In this document: positions 15,862-25,324 of the stretch, piece after piece
Numbering within the stretch: the stretch's first letter is position 1
Layout: every line of letters starts with the position of its first letter
Source: Streptomyces lavendofoliae
GTDB lineage: Bacteria; Actinomycetota; Actinomycetes; Streptomycetales; Streptomycetaceae
Assembly (NCBI RefSeq): GCF_014649735.1
Contig: NZ_BMTP01000001.1
Location: 248,001-312,000, forward strand
Direction of reading: 5' to 3'
DNA: 64,000 nt
Translations under genes and position numbers: made by a program
The notes under the pieces: generated by a model
The model's input: only the letters and a program-made list of their open reading frames with translations
Database searches by the model: none
Told to the model about the DNA's origin: nothing

Positions 15862-16671
15862 TTGATCTACGGCGCAATGAAGTTCTCCATCGGAGGGTCG
15901 CTGAAGCTGGCCTTCAGGCCCTGGGTGGAGGGCCTCGAGAACATTCCCGCCGAGGGGCCGGCGATCCTCGCGAGCAACCACCTCTCGTTCTCGGACTCCT
16001 TCTTCCTGCCGGCGGTCCTGGACCGCAAGGTGACCTTCATCGCGAAGGCCGAGTACTTCACCTCGCCCGGCCTGAAGGGCAAGCTCACCGCCGCGTTCTT
16101 CAAGGGCGTCGGACAGCTGCCGGTGGACCGTTCGGGCGCGCGCGGCGCCGGTGAGGCCGCGATCAGGAGCGGTATCGAGGTCATCGAGCGCGGTGAGCTG
16201 TTCGGCATCTACCCGGAGGGCACGCGGTCGCCCGACGGCCGGCTCTACCGGGGCAAGCCCGGCGGCCTCGCGCGCGTGGCGCTGGCCACCGGCGCGCCGG
16301 TGATCCCGGTCGCCATGATCGACACCGAGAAGATCCAGCCGCCCGGCAAGGTCGTCCCCAAGCTGATGCGCCCGGGGATCCGGATCGGCAAGCCCCTGGA
16401 CTTCAGCCGCTACCAGGGCATGGACGGGGACCGCTTCATCCTGCGCTCGGTCACCGACGAGGTGATGTACGAGATCATGAAGCTCTCCGGCCAGGAGTAC
16501 GTCGACATCTACGCGACGGCCGCCAAGCGGCAGATCGCCGACGCGGAGAAGGCCGCCAAGGAAGCCGCCAAGGAAGCGGCCAAGGTGGCCGCGAAGGAGG
16601 CGGCGAGGGAGCCGTCGGCGCGGCCGGCCCCGGAGTCCTCCGGGCCCGGGCGCGAGCAGTCCGGCGCCTAA
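15862..16671 (+). CDS. 1-acyl-sn-glycerol-3-phosphate acyltransferase (PlsC-like)
   Basis: A 269-aa acyltransferase that adds the second acyl chain to lysophosphatidate at the inner membrane face. Motif I is SNHLSFSDSFF (H-x4-D), motif II a GVGQLPVDRSG region, motif III IYPEGTRSPDG, and motif IV VIPVAMIDT. Translation starts at TTG 15862, with AGGAGG at 15848-15853 eight bases upstream; ATG 15877 is a weaker alternative. The C-terminus (about residues 222-245) is an unusual Lys/Ala helix (EKAAKEAAKEAAKVAAKE) that could bind acidic lipids or nucleic acid. It is followed after 20 bp by the histidine kinase gene. Confidence 0.92.
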   Translation: MIYGAMKFSIGGSLKLAFRPWVEGLENIPAEGPAILASNHLSFSDSFFLPAVLDRKVTFIAKAEYFTSPGLKGKLTAAFFKGVGQLPVDRSGARGAGEAAIRSGIEVIERGELFGIYPEGTRSPDGRLYRGKPGGLARVALATGAPVIPVAMIDTEKIQPPGKVVPKLMRPGIRIGKPLDFSRYQGMDGDRFILRSVTDEVMYEIMKLSGQEYVDIYATAAKRQIADAEKAAKEAAKEAAKVAAKEAAREPSARPAPESSGPGREQSGA

Positions 16672-16690
16672 CCGCGCCGCGGGTACGGGG

Positions 16691-17908
16691 GTGGGGGAGT
16701 TGGCCAGGCGCGAGCGCGTCGTCCGCATGTCCGTCGAGCAGCCGCTGTGGCGCGCGCTGACCGCGTACCGCGTTCTCACCATGGGGTACGCGGTGCTGCT
16801 CTTCGTCTTCACCCGGGAGCAGTTCGAGCGCCCCTGGGTGGCCGTCGGGTTCCTGGCGGCCCTGTCCGTCTGGACGCTCGCGACCCTGCCCAAGGTGGCC
16901 GGTGCCGCCGGCTGCACCACGCGCTTCCTGGTCGCCGACCTGACCGTCGCCCTCACCGGCATCATGCTGACCCCGCTCGCCGACGTCCACGCCCAGTCGT
17001 TCGACGGTCCGACGCTGCCGAGCATCTGGACGGCCGGCTCCGTCCTCGCGTACGCGATCAAGGGCGGCTGGCGCTGGGCCGCGTTCGCGTCCTCCCTGGT
17101 GGCCGTCGCCAACATCGTCGAGCGCGGCGAACCCAGCCGGGACACCCTGCACAACGTGCTGCTGGTATGGGTCGCGTCCATAGCCATCGGTTACGTCGTC
17201 GAGGTCGCCCGCGCCTCCGAACGGACCCTCGCGCGGGCGCTGGAGATCGAGGCGGCCACCCGCGAGCGCGAGCGGCTGGCCCGCGACATCCACGACTCGG
17301 TCCTCCAGGTGCTGGCCATGGTCCAGCGCCGGGGCACGGCCCTGGGCGGCGAGGCCGCCGAGCTCGGCCGGATGGCGGGGGAGCAGGAGGTCGCGCTGCG
17401 CACGCTGGTCGCCGGCGGTCTGACCCGTACGTCCCACGTCTCGGAGGACGAGTCGCTGGGCGCCGTCGTCCGCGAGGTCGAGGAGCCCGACGACGACGGC
17501 CCCGCCGACCTGCGCGCCCTGCTCGCCCGGCACGCGGGGGCCCGGGTCACCTTCTCGGAGCCGGGCACCCCGGTGCTGCTGGCGCCCGCCGCGGCGCGGG
17601 AGCTGGCGGCCGCTGTCGGTGCCGCCCTGGACAATGTCCGCAGGCACGCGGGTGAGGCGGCCCGGGCGTGGATCCTGCTGGAGGACTGGCCGGACGAGGT
17701 GATCGTGACGGTGCGGGACGACGGACCGGGCATCCCGGAAGGGCGGCTCGCGCAGGCGGAGGGCGAGGGGCGGCTCGGCGTCGCGCAGTCCATCCGGGGC
17801 CGGCTCCGCGACCTGGGCGGCAGCGCCGAACTGATATCGGTGCCGGGGCAGGGCACGGAAGTCGAACTGAAGGTTCCACGGGACGCACGGGGGAAGGCAG
17901 GGAAATGA
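16691..17908 (+). CDS. macS: Sensor histidine kinase (MacS-like)
   Basis: A 405-aa NarL-class sensor kinase. Several predicted membrane helices fill residues 20-180 (TAYRVLTMGYAVLLFVF onward). A HisKA_3-type dimerisation region carries the phospho-acceptor in LARDIHDSVLQVLAM, and the HATPase ends with NVRRHAGEAARAW and RDDGPGIPEGRL...GLGVA-like GRLGVAQSIRGR. Start: GTG 16691 gives MGELARRER; ATG 16727 (MSVEQPLW) is a good alternative with no better SD. The last four bases overlap the response regulator as ATGA. As I recall, the orthologous pair in S. coelicolor is MacRS (SCO2120/2121), controlling morphogenesis and actinorhodin; the symbol is by synteny and similarity only. Confidence 0.85.
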   Translation: MGELARRERVVRMSVEQPLWRALTAYRVLTMGYAVLLFVFTREQFERPWVAVGFLAALSVWTLATLPKVAGAAGCTTRFLVADLTVALTGIMLTPLADVHAQSFDGPTLPSIWTAGSVLAYAIKGGWRWAAFASSLVAVANIVERGEPSRDTLHNVLLVWVASIAIGYVVEVARASERTLARALEIEAATRERERLARDIHDSVLQVLAMVQRRGTALGGEAAELGRMAGEQEVALRTLVAGGLTRTSHVSEDESLGAVVREVEEPDDDGPADLRALLARHAGARVTFSEPGTPVLLAPAAARELAAAVGAALDNVRRHAGEAARAWILLEDWPDEVIVTVRDDGPGIPEGRLAQAEGEGRLGVAQSIRGRLRDLGGSAELISVPGQGTEVELKVPRDARGKAGK

Positions 17909-18576
17909 GCGAGCAGCGGATCAGGGTGATGGTGGTCGACGACCACCCGATGTGGCGGGACGCGGTCGCCCGTGACCTGGCGGAGGCCGGGTTCGACGTG
18001 GTCGCCACGGCCGGGGACGGCGAGCAGGCCGTACGCCGTGCCCGGGCCACCGGGCCGGACGTGCTGGTCCTGGACCTGAACCTGCCCGCGAAGCCGGGCG
18101 TCCAGGTCTGCAAGGAGCTCGTCGGCGCCGACCCCGCCCTGCGGGTGCTGGTGCTGTCCGCGAGCGGTGAGCACGCCGACGTACTGGAGGCGGTCAAGTC
18201 CGGCGCGACCGGGTACCTGCTGAAGTCCGCGAGCACCGGCGAGCTGCTCGACGCCGTGCGGCGCACGGCGGCCGGCGACCCGGTGTTCACGCCCGGCCTG
18301 GCCGGACTCGTCCTCGGCGAGTACCGCCGCCTGGCCTCCGAGCCGCTGCCGGCCGCCGGCGCCGACGAGCCGAAGGCCCCGCGGCTCACGGAGCGGGAGA
18401 CCGAGGTGCTGCGGCTGGTCGCCAAGGGTCTGAGCTACAAGCAGATCGCCGAGCGCCTGGTCATCTCGCACCGCACGGTGCAGAACCACGTCCAGAACAC
18501 CCTCGGCAAGCTCCAGCTCCACAACCGGGTCGAGCTGGTGCGGTACGCGATAGAGCGCGGCCTCGACGACGCCTGA
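17905..18576 (+). CDS. macR: NarL/LuxR-type response regulator (MacR-like)
   Basis: A 223-aa DNA-binding response regulator. The receiver has acidic DDHP near residue 11, phospho-acceptor Asp in VLVLDLNLP (about residue 57), the conserved Thr/Ser and Lys (SAS and LLKS). The C-terminal LuxR HTH is LTERETEVLRLVAKGLSYKQIAERLVISHRTVQNHV. It is coupled to the kinase by an ATGA overlap. Literature memory: MacR recognises a palindrome TGAGTAC-nn-GTACTCA; a close match lies at 36965-36980 in this window. DNA-binding specificity here is inferred from orthology. Confidence 0.87.
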   Translation: MSEQRIRVMVVDDHPMWRDAVARDLAEAGFDVVATAGDGEQAVRRARATGPDVLVLDLNLPAKPGVQVCKELVGADPALRVLVLSASGEHADVLEAVKSGATGYLLKSASTGELLDAVRRTAAGDPVFTPGLAGLVLGEYRRLASEPLPAAGADEPKAPRLTERETEVLRLVAKGLSYKQIAERLVISHRTVQNHVQNTLGKLQLHNRVELVRYAIERGLDDA

Positions 18577-18627
18577 CGCGCAACTCGCCCGCGTCCGCCA
18601 GGAATTCACTGTTCGTACCGTCCCGGA

Positions 18628-18641
18628 GTGACGCACGTCAC
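18628..18641 (+). promoter_or_regulatory. Crp-like operator upstream of pfkA
   Basis: GTGACGCACGTCAC is an inverted repeat that fits the published Streptomyces Crp motif GTG-N6-GnCAC. It lies about 66 bp before the pfkA start. The assignment is by motif only. Confidence 0.45.
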
Positions 18642-18706
18642 CATTAGCGTGGCCCTGTGCGTCTGCATCGTCTCCATCGTCTCCGTGACGGCGAAGGGAA
18701 GATTCC

Positions 18707-19735
18707 ATGCGGGTCGGAGTACTGACCGGGGGCGGCGACTGCCCCGGGCTGAACGCGGTCATCCGCGCCATCGTCCGCAAGGGCGTCCAGGAGTACGGCT
18801 ACGCCTTCACCGGCTTCCGGGACGGCTGGCGCGGCCCCCTGGAGGACGACACCGTGCGCCTCGACATCCCCGCCGTACGCGGCATCCTGCCGCGCGGCGG
18901 CACCATCCTCGGCTCCTCGCGCACCAACCCCCTCACGGCGCGGGACGGTGTCCGCCGCGTCGAGGACACCCTCGCCCGGCACGGGGTGGACGCGCTGATC
19001 ACCATCGGTGGCGAGGACACCCTGGGTGCCGCCGCGCGGCTGTGCGGCGAGTACGGCATCCCGTGCGTCGGCGTACCGAAGACCATCGACAACGACCTGT
19101 CCGCCACCGACTACACCTTCGGCTTCGACACGGCGGTCGGCATCGCGACGGAGGCCATCGACCGCCTCCACACCACCGCCGAGTCCCATATGAGGGTGCT
19201 GGTCGTCGAGGTGATGGGCCGCCACGCCGGCTGGATAGCCCTGCACTCCGGCCTCGCGGGGGGTGCCAACGTCATCCTCATCCCGGAGCAGCGCTTCGAC
19301 GTGGACCAGGTCTGCTCCTGGGTGACCTCCCGCTTCCGCGCGTCGTACGCGCCGATCGTGGTCGTCGCCGAGGGGGCGGTGCCCAAGGACGGCGACATGG
19401 TCCTCAAGGACCGGACGCTGGACTCCTTCGGGCACGTCCGGCTCTCGGGGGTCGGCGAGTGGCTCGCCGCGGAGATCGAGAAGCGGACCGGCAAGGAGGC
19501 CCGCACCACCGTGCTCGGGCACGTCCAGCGCGGCGGCACCCCGAGCGCCTTCGACCGCTGGCTGGCCACCCGCTTCGGACTGCACGCGATCGACGCGGTA
19601 CGGGACGGCGACTTCGGCGCGATGGTCGCCCTGCGCGGCACCGACATCGTCCGTGTGCCGATGAGCGAGGCGACCGCGCGGCTGAAGACGGTGGACCCGG
19701 CGCTGTACGCGGAGGTCGGCGTGTTCTTCGGCTGA
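18707..19735 (+). CDS. pfkA: 6-phosphofructokinase (group III actinomycete type)
   Basis: A 342-aa glycolytic enzyme making fructose-1,6-bisphosphate. The N-terminal GGGDCPGLNAVIR binds nucleotide phosphate, PKTIDNDL (124-131) holds the catalytic Asp, and EVMGRHAGWIAL binds fructose-6-phosphate, as do the downstream Arg residues in QRGGTPS. The loop GGEDT (101-105) has Asp104 and the TIDND motif follows Lys125; both are signatures of PPi-dependent relatives, but characterised Streptomyces homologues use ATP. ATG 18707 follows GAAGGGAAG. Upstream is a Crp-like palindrome. A bidirectional hairpin follows the gene. Confidence 0.93.
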   Translation: MRVGVLTGGGDCPGLNAVIRAIVRKGVQEYGYAFTGFRDGWRGPLEDDTVRLDIPAVRGILPRGGTILGSSRTNPLTARDGVRRVEDTLARHGVDALITIGGEDTLGAAARLCGEYGIPCVGVPKTIDNDLSATDYTFGFDTAVGIATEAIDRLHTTAESHMRVLVVEVMGRHAGWIALHSGLAGGANVILIPEQRFDVDQVCSWVTSRFRASYAPIVVVAEGAVPKDGDMVLKDRTLDSFGHVRLSGVGEWLAAEIEKRTGKEARTTVLGHVQRGGTPSAFDRWLATRFGLHAIDAVRDGDFGAMVALRGTDIVRVPMSEATARLKTVDPALYAEVGVFFG

Positions 19736-19749
19736 GGGCCGCCGGATCG

Positions 19750-19782
19750 GGGGCCGGGGAGGGCGGTGACCGCCCCGGCCCC
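19750..19782. terminator. Bidirectional terminator between pfkA and trpE(G)
   Basis: GGGGCCGGGG (19750-19759) pairs with CCCCGGCCCC (19773-19782), with an inner GCGGT/ACCGC stem. It separates two convergent genes. Confidence 0.75.
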
Positions 19783-19807
19783 TACCGCCCCGCCCCCGCC
19801 CGGGCGG

Positions 19808-21685
19808 TCACCGCTTGGTGGTGTCCAGGGCCCGGACCATGTCCCGCACGAGCGACGCGCCCCGCAGCGTCAGCACCGACTCGGGGTGGAACTGCACGCC
19901 GGCGAACCCCGGCGCGCGCAGCGCGTGCACCTCGCCGGTCGCCGCGTCGCGGCTCACCTCGACGCCCCGCGCCGCCAGCCGGGCGGCCGACTCGTCGTCG
20001 CACCGGGCGGTGAAGCTGTTGTAGAAGCCGACCGTCTCCTGCGAACCGAAGAGGTCGATCCGCACCTGCGCGCCCTGGAACGGCACCGCCTTGCGCACGA
20101 TCGGCAGCCCCAGCTCTGCGGCGATCAGCTCATGGCCCAGGCACACGCCCAGCAACCCGTGGCGGTGGCCGCGCACCAGCTCGGCGGTCAGCGCCCGCAG
20201 CGAGCGCATCCTCGGGTCGGCCGCGTCGCCGGGGTCACCGGGGCCGGGCCCCAGCACCACCGGACCCACGTGCGCGAGCGCCGCCTCCCGCAGCCCCGGC
20301 TCGTCGAACCGGCGGACCGTGACCCGCGGGCCGGCGGCGCGCAGCAGGTGGGCCAGCATCGCGGTGAACGTGTCCTCGGCGTCGATCACCAGGGCGTGAC
20401 CGGCCGCGTCGGCCGCCGGCTCCTGCATCTTCAGCCAGAACGGCGCCAGGTCCGAGCGGCGTCCGTCCAGAGCCGCCCGCACCCGCGGGTCGTCGGCCAG
20501 CCGGGGCCGTACGGCCTCCTCGCGCGGTCGCTCGGGGCACACCCCCAGCGCCGCCAGGACCCCGGCCGCCTTGGCGTGCGTCTCGGCGACCTCGCCCGCC
20601 GGATCGGAGTGCCGCACCAGCGTGGCGCCGACCGGGACGCGCAGCTCACCGGTCGCGGCGATGTCGGCGGTACGGATGAGGATCGGCGAGTCGAGGGTCT
20701 GCGCCCCGCCCGCGTCGGTGCCCAGCAGCGCCAGGGCGCCCGCGTAGTAGCCCCGGCCGCCGCTCTCGTGCCGTTCGATGACCCGGCAGGCGTTCTGGAC
20801 CGGCGAGCCGGTGACCGTCGCCGCGAACATCGTCTCGCGCAGCACCTCCCGTACGTCCAGCGACGTCCGGCCCCGCAGCTCGTACTCGGTGTGCGCGAGG
20901 TGCGCCATCTCCCGGAGCCGCGGGCCGATCACCACGCCGCCCATGTCGCCGACCGTGCACATCATCTTCAGCTCCTCGTCCACCACCATGGAGAGCTCGT
21001 CGGTCTCCTTGCGGTCGGCGAGGAAGCGCAGCAGGTCCTCCGGGGCCGGCCCGCCGACGGGATAGCGGTAGGTGCCGCTGATCGGGTTCATCACGACCGT
21101 CCCGCCCGACATCCGGACGTGCGCCTCGGGGCTCGCCCCCACCAGGGTGCGGTCCCCGGTGTGCACGACGAACGTCCAGTACGCGCCCCGCTCCCCGGCC
21201 AGCAGCCGCCGGAACAGCGCCAGCGCGTCCCGCCGGCCGAACCCGGGGATCCGGCCCGTGTACGTGCGGCGGATGACGAAGTTCGCCCCCTCGCCGCGCC
21301 CGATCTCGTCCTCGATGACGCGGCGGACGGCCCCCGCGTACTCCTCGTCGGACACGTCGAAGGCGCCGCCCTCGACCGTCACGTCGTGCGCCGGGAGCTG
21401 GTCCAGTGCCGCGGCGAGCGGCAACTCGTGCGCCTCGTCGGCCACCAGCACCGACAGCGGCGTGCCGTCGTCGCGGACGTCGAAGCCCCGCTCCCGCAGC
21501 TGCCGGAAGGGCACCAGGGCGAGGGTCGGCCGGTCCCCGACGGGCAGGTCGGCCAGTCGCTCCGCCTCGTGCACGGAGCCGACCAGCACCTCGACGGTGT
21601 CGTGGTCGCGGCCGGGGGTGCGGCGGCGCAGCAGGGCGAAGGGCGGGCAGGAGTCGTCGAGCAGGCGGCTGAGGTCGAAGTCCAT
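19808..21685 (-). CDS. trpEG: Anthranilate synthase, fused TrpE-TrpG
   Basis: A 625-aa fusion converting chorismate and glutamine into anthranilate. The N-terminal TrpE domain has FVIRRTYTGRIPG, NPISGTYRYP, DELSMVVDEELKMM and FAATVTGSPVQNACRVIE, with the active-site residues of chorismate-utilising enzymes. After a linker (about residue 430) the glutaminase follows: GVCLGHELIAAELG with the nucleophilic Cys, and VQFHPESVL with the His-Glu pair. Length and arrangement also match phenazine PhzE, but the upstream Trp attenuator argues for tryptophan synthesis. ATG 21685 follows GGAAGGAACG. It resembles the monocistronic S. venezuelae trpE(G), as I recall. Confidence 0.93.
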   Translation of the reverse strand: MDFDLSRLLDDSCPPFALLRRRTPGRDHDTVEVLVGSVHEAERLADLPVGDRPTLALVPFRQLRERGFDVRDDGTPLSVLVADEAHELPLAAALDQLPAHDVTVEGGAFDVSDEEYAGAVRRVIEDEIGRGEGANFVIRRTYTGRIPGFGRRDALALFRRLLAGERGAYWTFVVHTGDRTLVGASPEAHVRMSGGTVVMNPISGTYRYPVGGPAPEDLLRFLADRKETDELSMVVDEELKMMCTVGDMGGVVIGPRLREMAHLAHTEYELRGRTSLDVREVLRETMFAATVTGSPVQNACRVIERHESGGRGYYAGALALLGTDAGGAQTLDSPILIRTADIAATGELRVPVGATLVRHSDPAGEVAETHAKAAGVLAALGVCPERPREEAVRPRLADDPRVRAALDGRRSDLAPFWLKMQEPAADAAGHALVIDAEDTFTAMLAHLLRAAGPRVTVRRFDEPGLREAALAHVGPVVLGPGPGDPGDAADPRMRSLRALTAELVRGHRHGLLGVCLGHELIAAELGLPIVRKAVPFQGAQVRIDLFGSQETVGFYNSFTARCDDESAARLAARGVEVSRDAATGEVHALRAPGFAGVQFHPESVLTLRGASLVRDMVRALDTTKR

Positions 21686-21758
21686 GTGAAGCGTTCCTTC
21701 CGGGGTGGAGATCCGAGATGGAGATCCAGGTGGAGAGGAACGGCCCGCCGAAACGGAA

Positions 21759-21783
21759 GAAGGCCGCCCCCCGGGCGGCCTTC
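21759..21783 (-). terminator. Trp attenuator terminator hairpin
   Basis: A perfect 10-bp stem (21759-21768 with 21774-21783) and 5-nt loop lies 20 nt after the trpL stop, reading toward trpE(G). The transcript continues TTCCGTTT. It is the expected intrinsic terminator of a classical attenuator. Confidence 0.85.
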
Positions 21784-21791
21784 GCGTGTGA

Positions 21792-23315
<1,524 letters not shown>

Positions 23316-23454
23316 GCCGGTGACGGATCACACCGGGCACAGGTGACGGGTGACCGCCGGCGGATGACCAGGCGGTGGCGGGTGACCGGTGGCGGGCGAC
23401 CCAGGTGATCTTGGTCGGCCGTGATCGTTCTGGCTGGATATCGCCTTGACGTAT

Positions 23455-23490
23455 CGATGGGGCGCGGATCGTGTGATCCGCGCCCCATCG
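23455..23490 (+). terminator. Terminator downstream of aroH
   Basis: A perfect 16-bp stem (23455-23470 with 23475-23490) closes on a GTGT loop, about 140 bp after the aroH stop. Confidence 0.85.
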
Positions 23491-23531
23491 GCGTTCGCCG
23501 GGCTTTCGCGCCCCGGGGGCGCCGGGTAAGG

Positions 23532-23550
23532 TTAGGTTAGCCTCACCGAT
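23532..23550 (+). promoter_or_regulatory. Iron box (DmdR1/IdeR-type) upstream of bfd
   Basis: TTAGGTTAGCCTCACCGAT matches 16 of 19 positions of the actinomycete iron box TTAGGTTAGGCTCACCTAA. It overlaps the TAAGGT hexamer at 23527-23532, the expected place for iron-dependent repression. Confidence 0.75.
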
Positions 23551-23617
23551 CAGGCGGGGTCCCCAGTCCGTCGACGATTCCGTCGAATCCCCGTCGATCC
23601 CGCAGGGAGGTGGCCGC

Positions 23618-23872
23618 GTGTACGTCTGCTCGTGCTTCGGTGTCACCGAGAAGCAGGTCAAGGCACACGCGGACGCCGGTGCCTGTACGCCGCGCCAGAT
23701 CGCGTCGGCCTGTAAGGCGGGCACCGACTGCGGGTCCTGCGTACGCCGCATCCAGGCGATCCTCGGCCGGGGCAACTGCCCCCGGCGCGAGCTGGTGGAC
23801 CAGGGCGTGCCGGCCCTCACGGGCGCCGGAATCGTGGACGCGGACGCGACGGAGCTGTCCGAAGCCGCGTGA
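23618..23872 (+). CDS. bfd: Bacterioferritin-associated ferredoxin
   Basis: An 84-aa [2Fe-2S] protein with the Bfd/BFD-like Fer2 pattern: C4-x-C6 near the N-terminus and C38-x2-C41, plus extra Cys23 and Cys32. Bfd docks on bacterioferritin and passes electrons to the heme to release stored iron. GTG 23618 is preceded by AGGGAGGTGG. It is placed tail to tail with bacterioferritin across 76 bp, and its promoter overlaps an iron box, so it should rise when iron is scarce. Confidence 0.93.
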   Translation: MYVCSCFGVTEKQVKAHADAGACTPRQIASACKAGTDCGSCVRRIQAILGRGNCPRRELVDQGVPALTGAGIVDADATELSEAA

Positions 23873-23948
23873 GCGCGCGGGTCCGGGTGGTGGGCCGGGC
23901 GCGGGTCCGGAGGGGTGTCCTCGGTGCCGCGGGGCCCGGACGGGCGGG

Positions 23949-24428
23949 TCAGCTGTCCGGCTGCTCGATCAGCTGGGCGATGTAGAGCGCCTCGCCGAGC
24001 TTCTCGACCAGCTCCAGCTGTGTGTCGAGGTAGTCGATGTGGTGCTCCTCGTCCGCCAGGATGGACTCGAAGATGTTCGCGGACGTGATGTCGCCCTTGT
24101 TGCGCATCACCTCGATGCCGCGCCTGAGCCGGTCGATCGCCTCGACCTCGACCTGCCGGTCCGCCTGGAACATCTCCGTGACCGTCTGGCCGATGCGGAC
24201 GTGGAACAGCCGCTGGTAGTTCGGCAGGCCGTCAAGGAAGAGGATCCGGTCGGTCAGCACCTCGGCGTGCTTCATCTCGTCGAACGACTCCGCCCGGGTG
24301 TACTTGGCGAGCTTCGTCCACCCGAAGTTCTCCTGCATCTTGGCGTGCAGGAAGTACTGGTTGATCGCCGTCAGCTCGGCGGTGAGCTGCTCGTTGAGGA
24401 ACTCGATGACCTCGGGGTCGCCCTGCAT
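23949..24428 (-). CDS. bfr: Bacterioferritin
   Basis: A 159-aa heme-binding ferritin that forms a 24-mer iron store. Ferroxidase ligands are all present at family positions: Glu18, Glu51, His54, Glu94, Glu127 and His130. Met52 is the heme ligand. The start at ATG 24428 gives MQGDPEVIEFLNEQLTAE, the normal bacterioferritin N-terminus, with GGAAGGAGCC upstream. It converges on bfd. I found no iron box in front of it, so it may be regulated differently from its partner. Confidence 0.96.
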   Translation of the reverse strand: MQGDPEVIEFLNEQLTAELTAINQYFLHAKMQENFGWTKLAKYTRAESFDEMKHAEVLTDRILFLDGLPNYQRLFHVRIGQTVTEMFQADRQVEVEAIDRLRRGIEVMRNKGDITSANIFESILADEEHHIDYLDTQLELVEKLGEALYIAQLIEQPDS

Positions 24429-24584
24429 CGCAGAGGCTCCTTCCGCGCTGGTGAAAGGGGCAGATGCCGCGAAGTCTCGCACCGCCGACCAGGAGCGTCC
24501 AGTAAGTGCACGCTTAGTAGGAGTTGCCCCAATCGGACTCTTCCCTGGTCATGACCACCCCTCCCGGTCTGTCACCATTGAGGC

Positions 24585-25217
24585 ATGGGTCAGCCAGGGA
24601 GCGGGGAACACCGGGCAGCAGGGGAGTCCGAGCTTCCGCCGGGACAGCGACTCCAGCGCGGCTGGCCGGTCACCCACTACGGGCCGGTCCCCAAGTTCAA
24701 GCCGGACCGCTGGGAGTTCCGGGTCTTCGGAGCCACGGCGGACGGCGACAAGCGCTGCTGGAACCACGAGCAGTTCTCGGCACTGCCGTTCTCGACGGTC
24801 GTGGCCGATCTGCACTGCGTGACGAAGTACAGCATGCTGGGGGCCGAATGGGGCGGCGTGCCCGCCCGTACGGTCCTGGAGCTCGCACCCCCGGCCGCGA
24901 ACGTCACGCATGTGATGGTGTGGGCCGAGTACGGCTTCAGCGCGAACATGCGGCTCTCCGACTTCGCCTCGGACCGAACGATTTTCGCCACGCACAAGGA
25001 CGGTGAGCTGCTCACCGCCGAGCACGGCTTCCCGCTGCGGCTGATCGTGCCGCACCTGTACGCCTGGAAGGGTCCCAAGTGGGTCCGCGGCGTGGAGTAC
25101 ATGACCGCCGACCGCCGCGGCTTCTGGGAGGAGCGCGGCTACCACAACATCGGCGACCCGTGGACGGAGCAGCGGTACTCGTACCAGGAGGAGCCGGGGG
25201 ACGGCCCGGAGCTCTGA
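24585..25217 (+). CDS. Sulfite-oxidase-family molybdopterin oxidoreductase, cytoplasmic
   Basis: A 210-aa single-domain molybdoprotein of the oxidoreductase_molyb family. VVADLHCVTKYSMLGAEWGGV contains the Mo-coordinating Cys (LHCVTKYS, equivalent to CVTRWS in sulfite oxidase). LRLIVPHLYAWKGPKWVRGVEYM is the conserved cofactor-binding C-terminal part. It lacks a Tat or Sec signal, a heme domain and the dimerisation domain of full sulfite oxidase, so it is a compact form whose redox partner is unknown. ATG 24585 was chosen. It is divergent from bacterioferritin. Confidence 0.87.
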   Translation: MGQPGSGEHRAAGESELPPGQRLQRGWPVTHYGPVPKFKPDRWEFRVFGATADGDKRCWNHEQFSALPFSTVVADLHCVTKYSMLGAEWGGVPARTVLELAPPAANVTHVMVWAEYGFSANMRLSDFASDRTIFATHKDGELLTAEHGFPLRLIVPHLYAWKGPKWVRGVEYMTADRRGFWEERGYHNIGDPWTEQRYSYQEEPGDGPEL

Positions 25218-25324
25218 CGCCCCCGGTGGGCCGGGGCGCCGCCGCGCCCCCCTGCCCCCGGGGTGCCGCGCCTCCCGGTGCCGCGACCGAAGCCATGCGG
25301 CCCGGGGTGCCGGCCCTGGGGGCC

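Larger units (their letters stand above)
23316..23617. other. 302-bp gap between aroH and bfd
   Basis: The first 100 bp hold imperfect repeats of a GGTGACGG/CGGGTGACC type, then the aroH terminator (23455-23490), a TAAGGT -10 and an iron box. No ORF is credible here. Confidence 0.7.

Noticed and set aside
19808..21685. Phenazine-type PhzE
   Set aside because: Length fits PhzE, but there are no other phz genes and a Trp attenuator precedes it, so anthranilate synthase is better.
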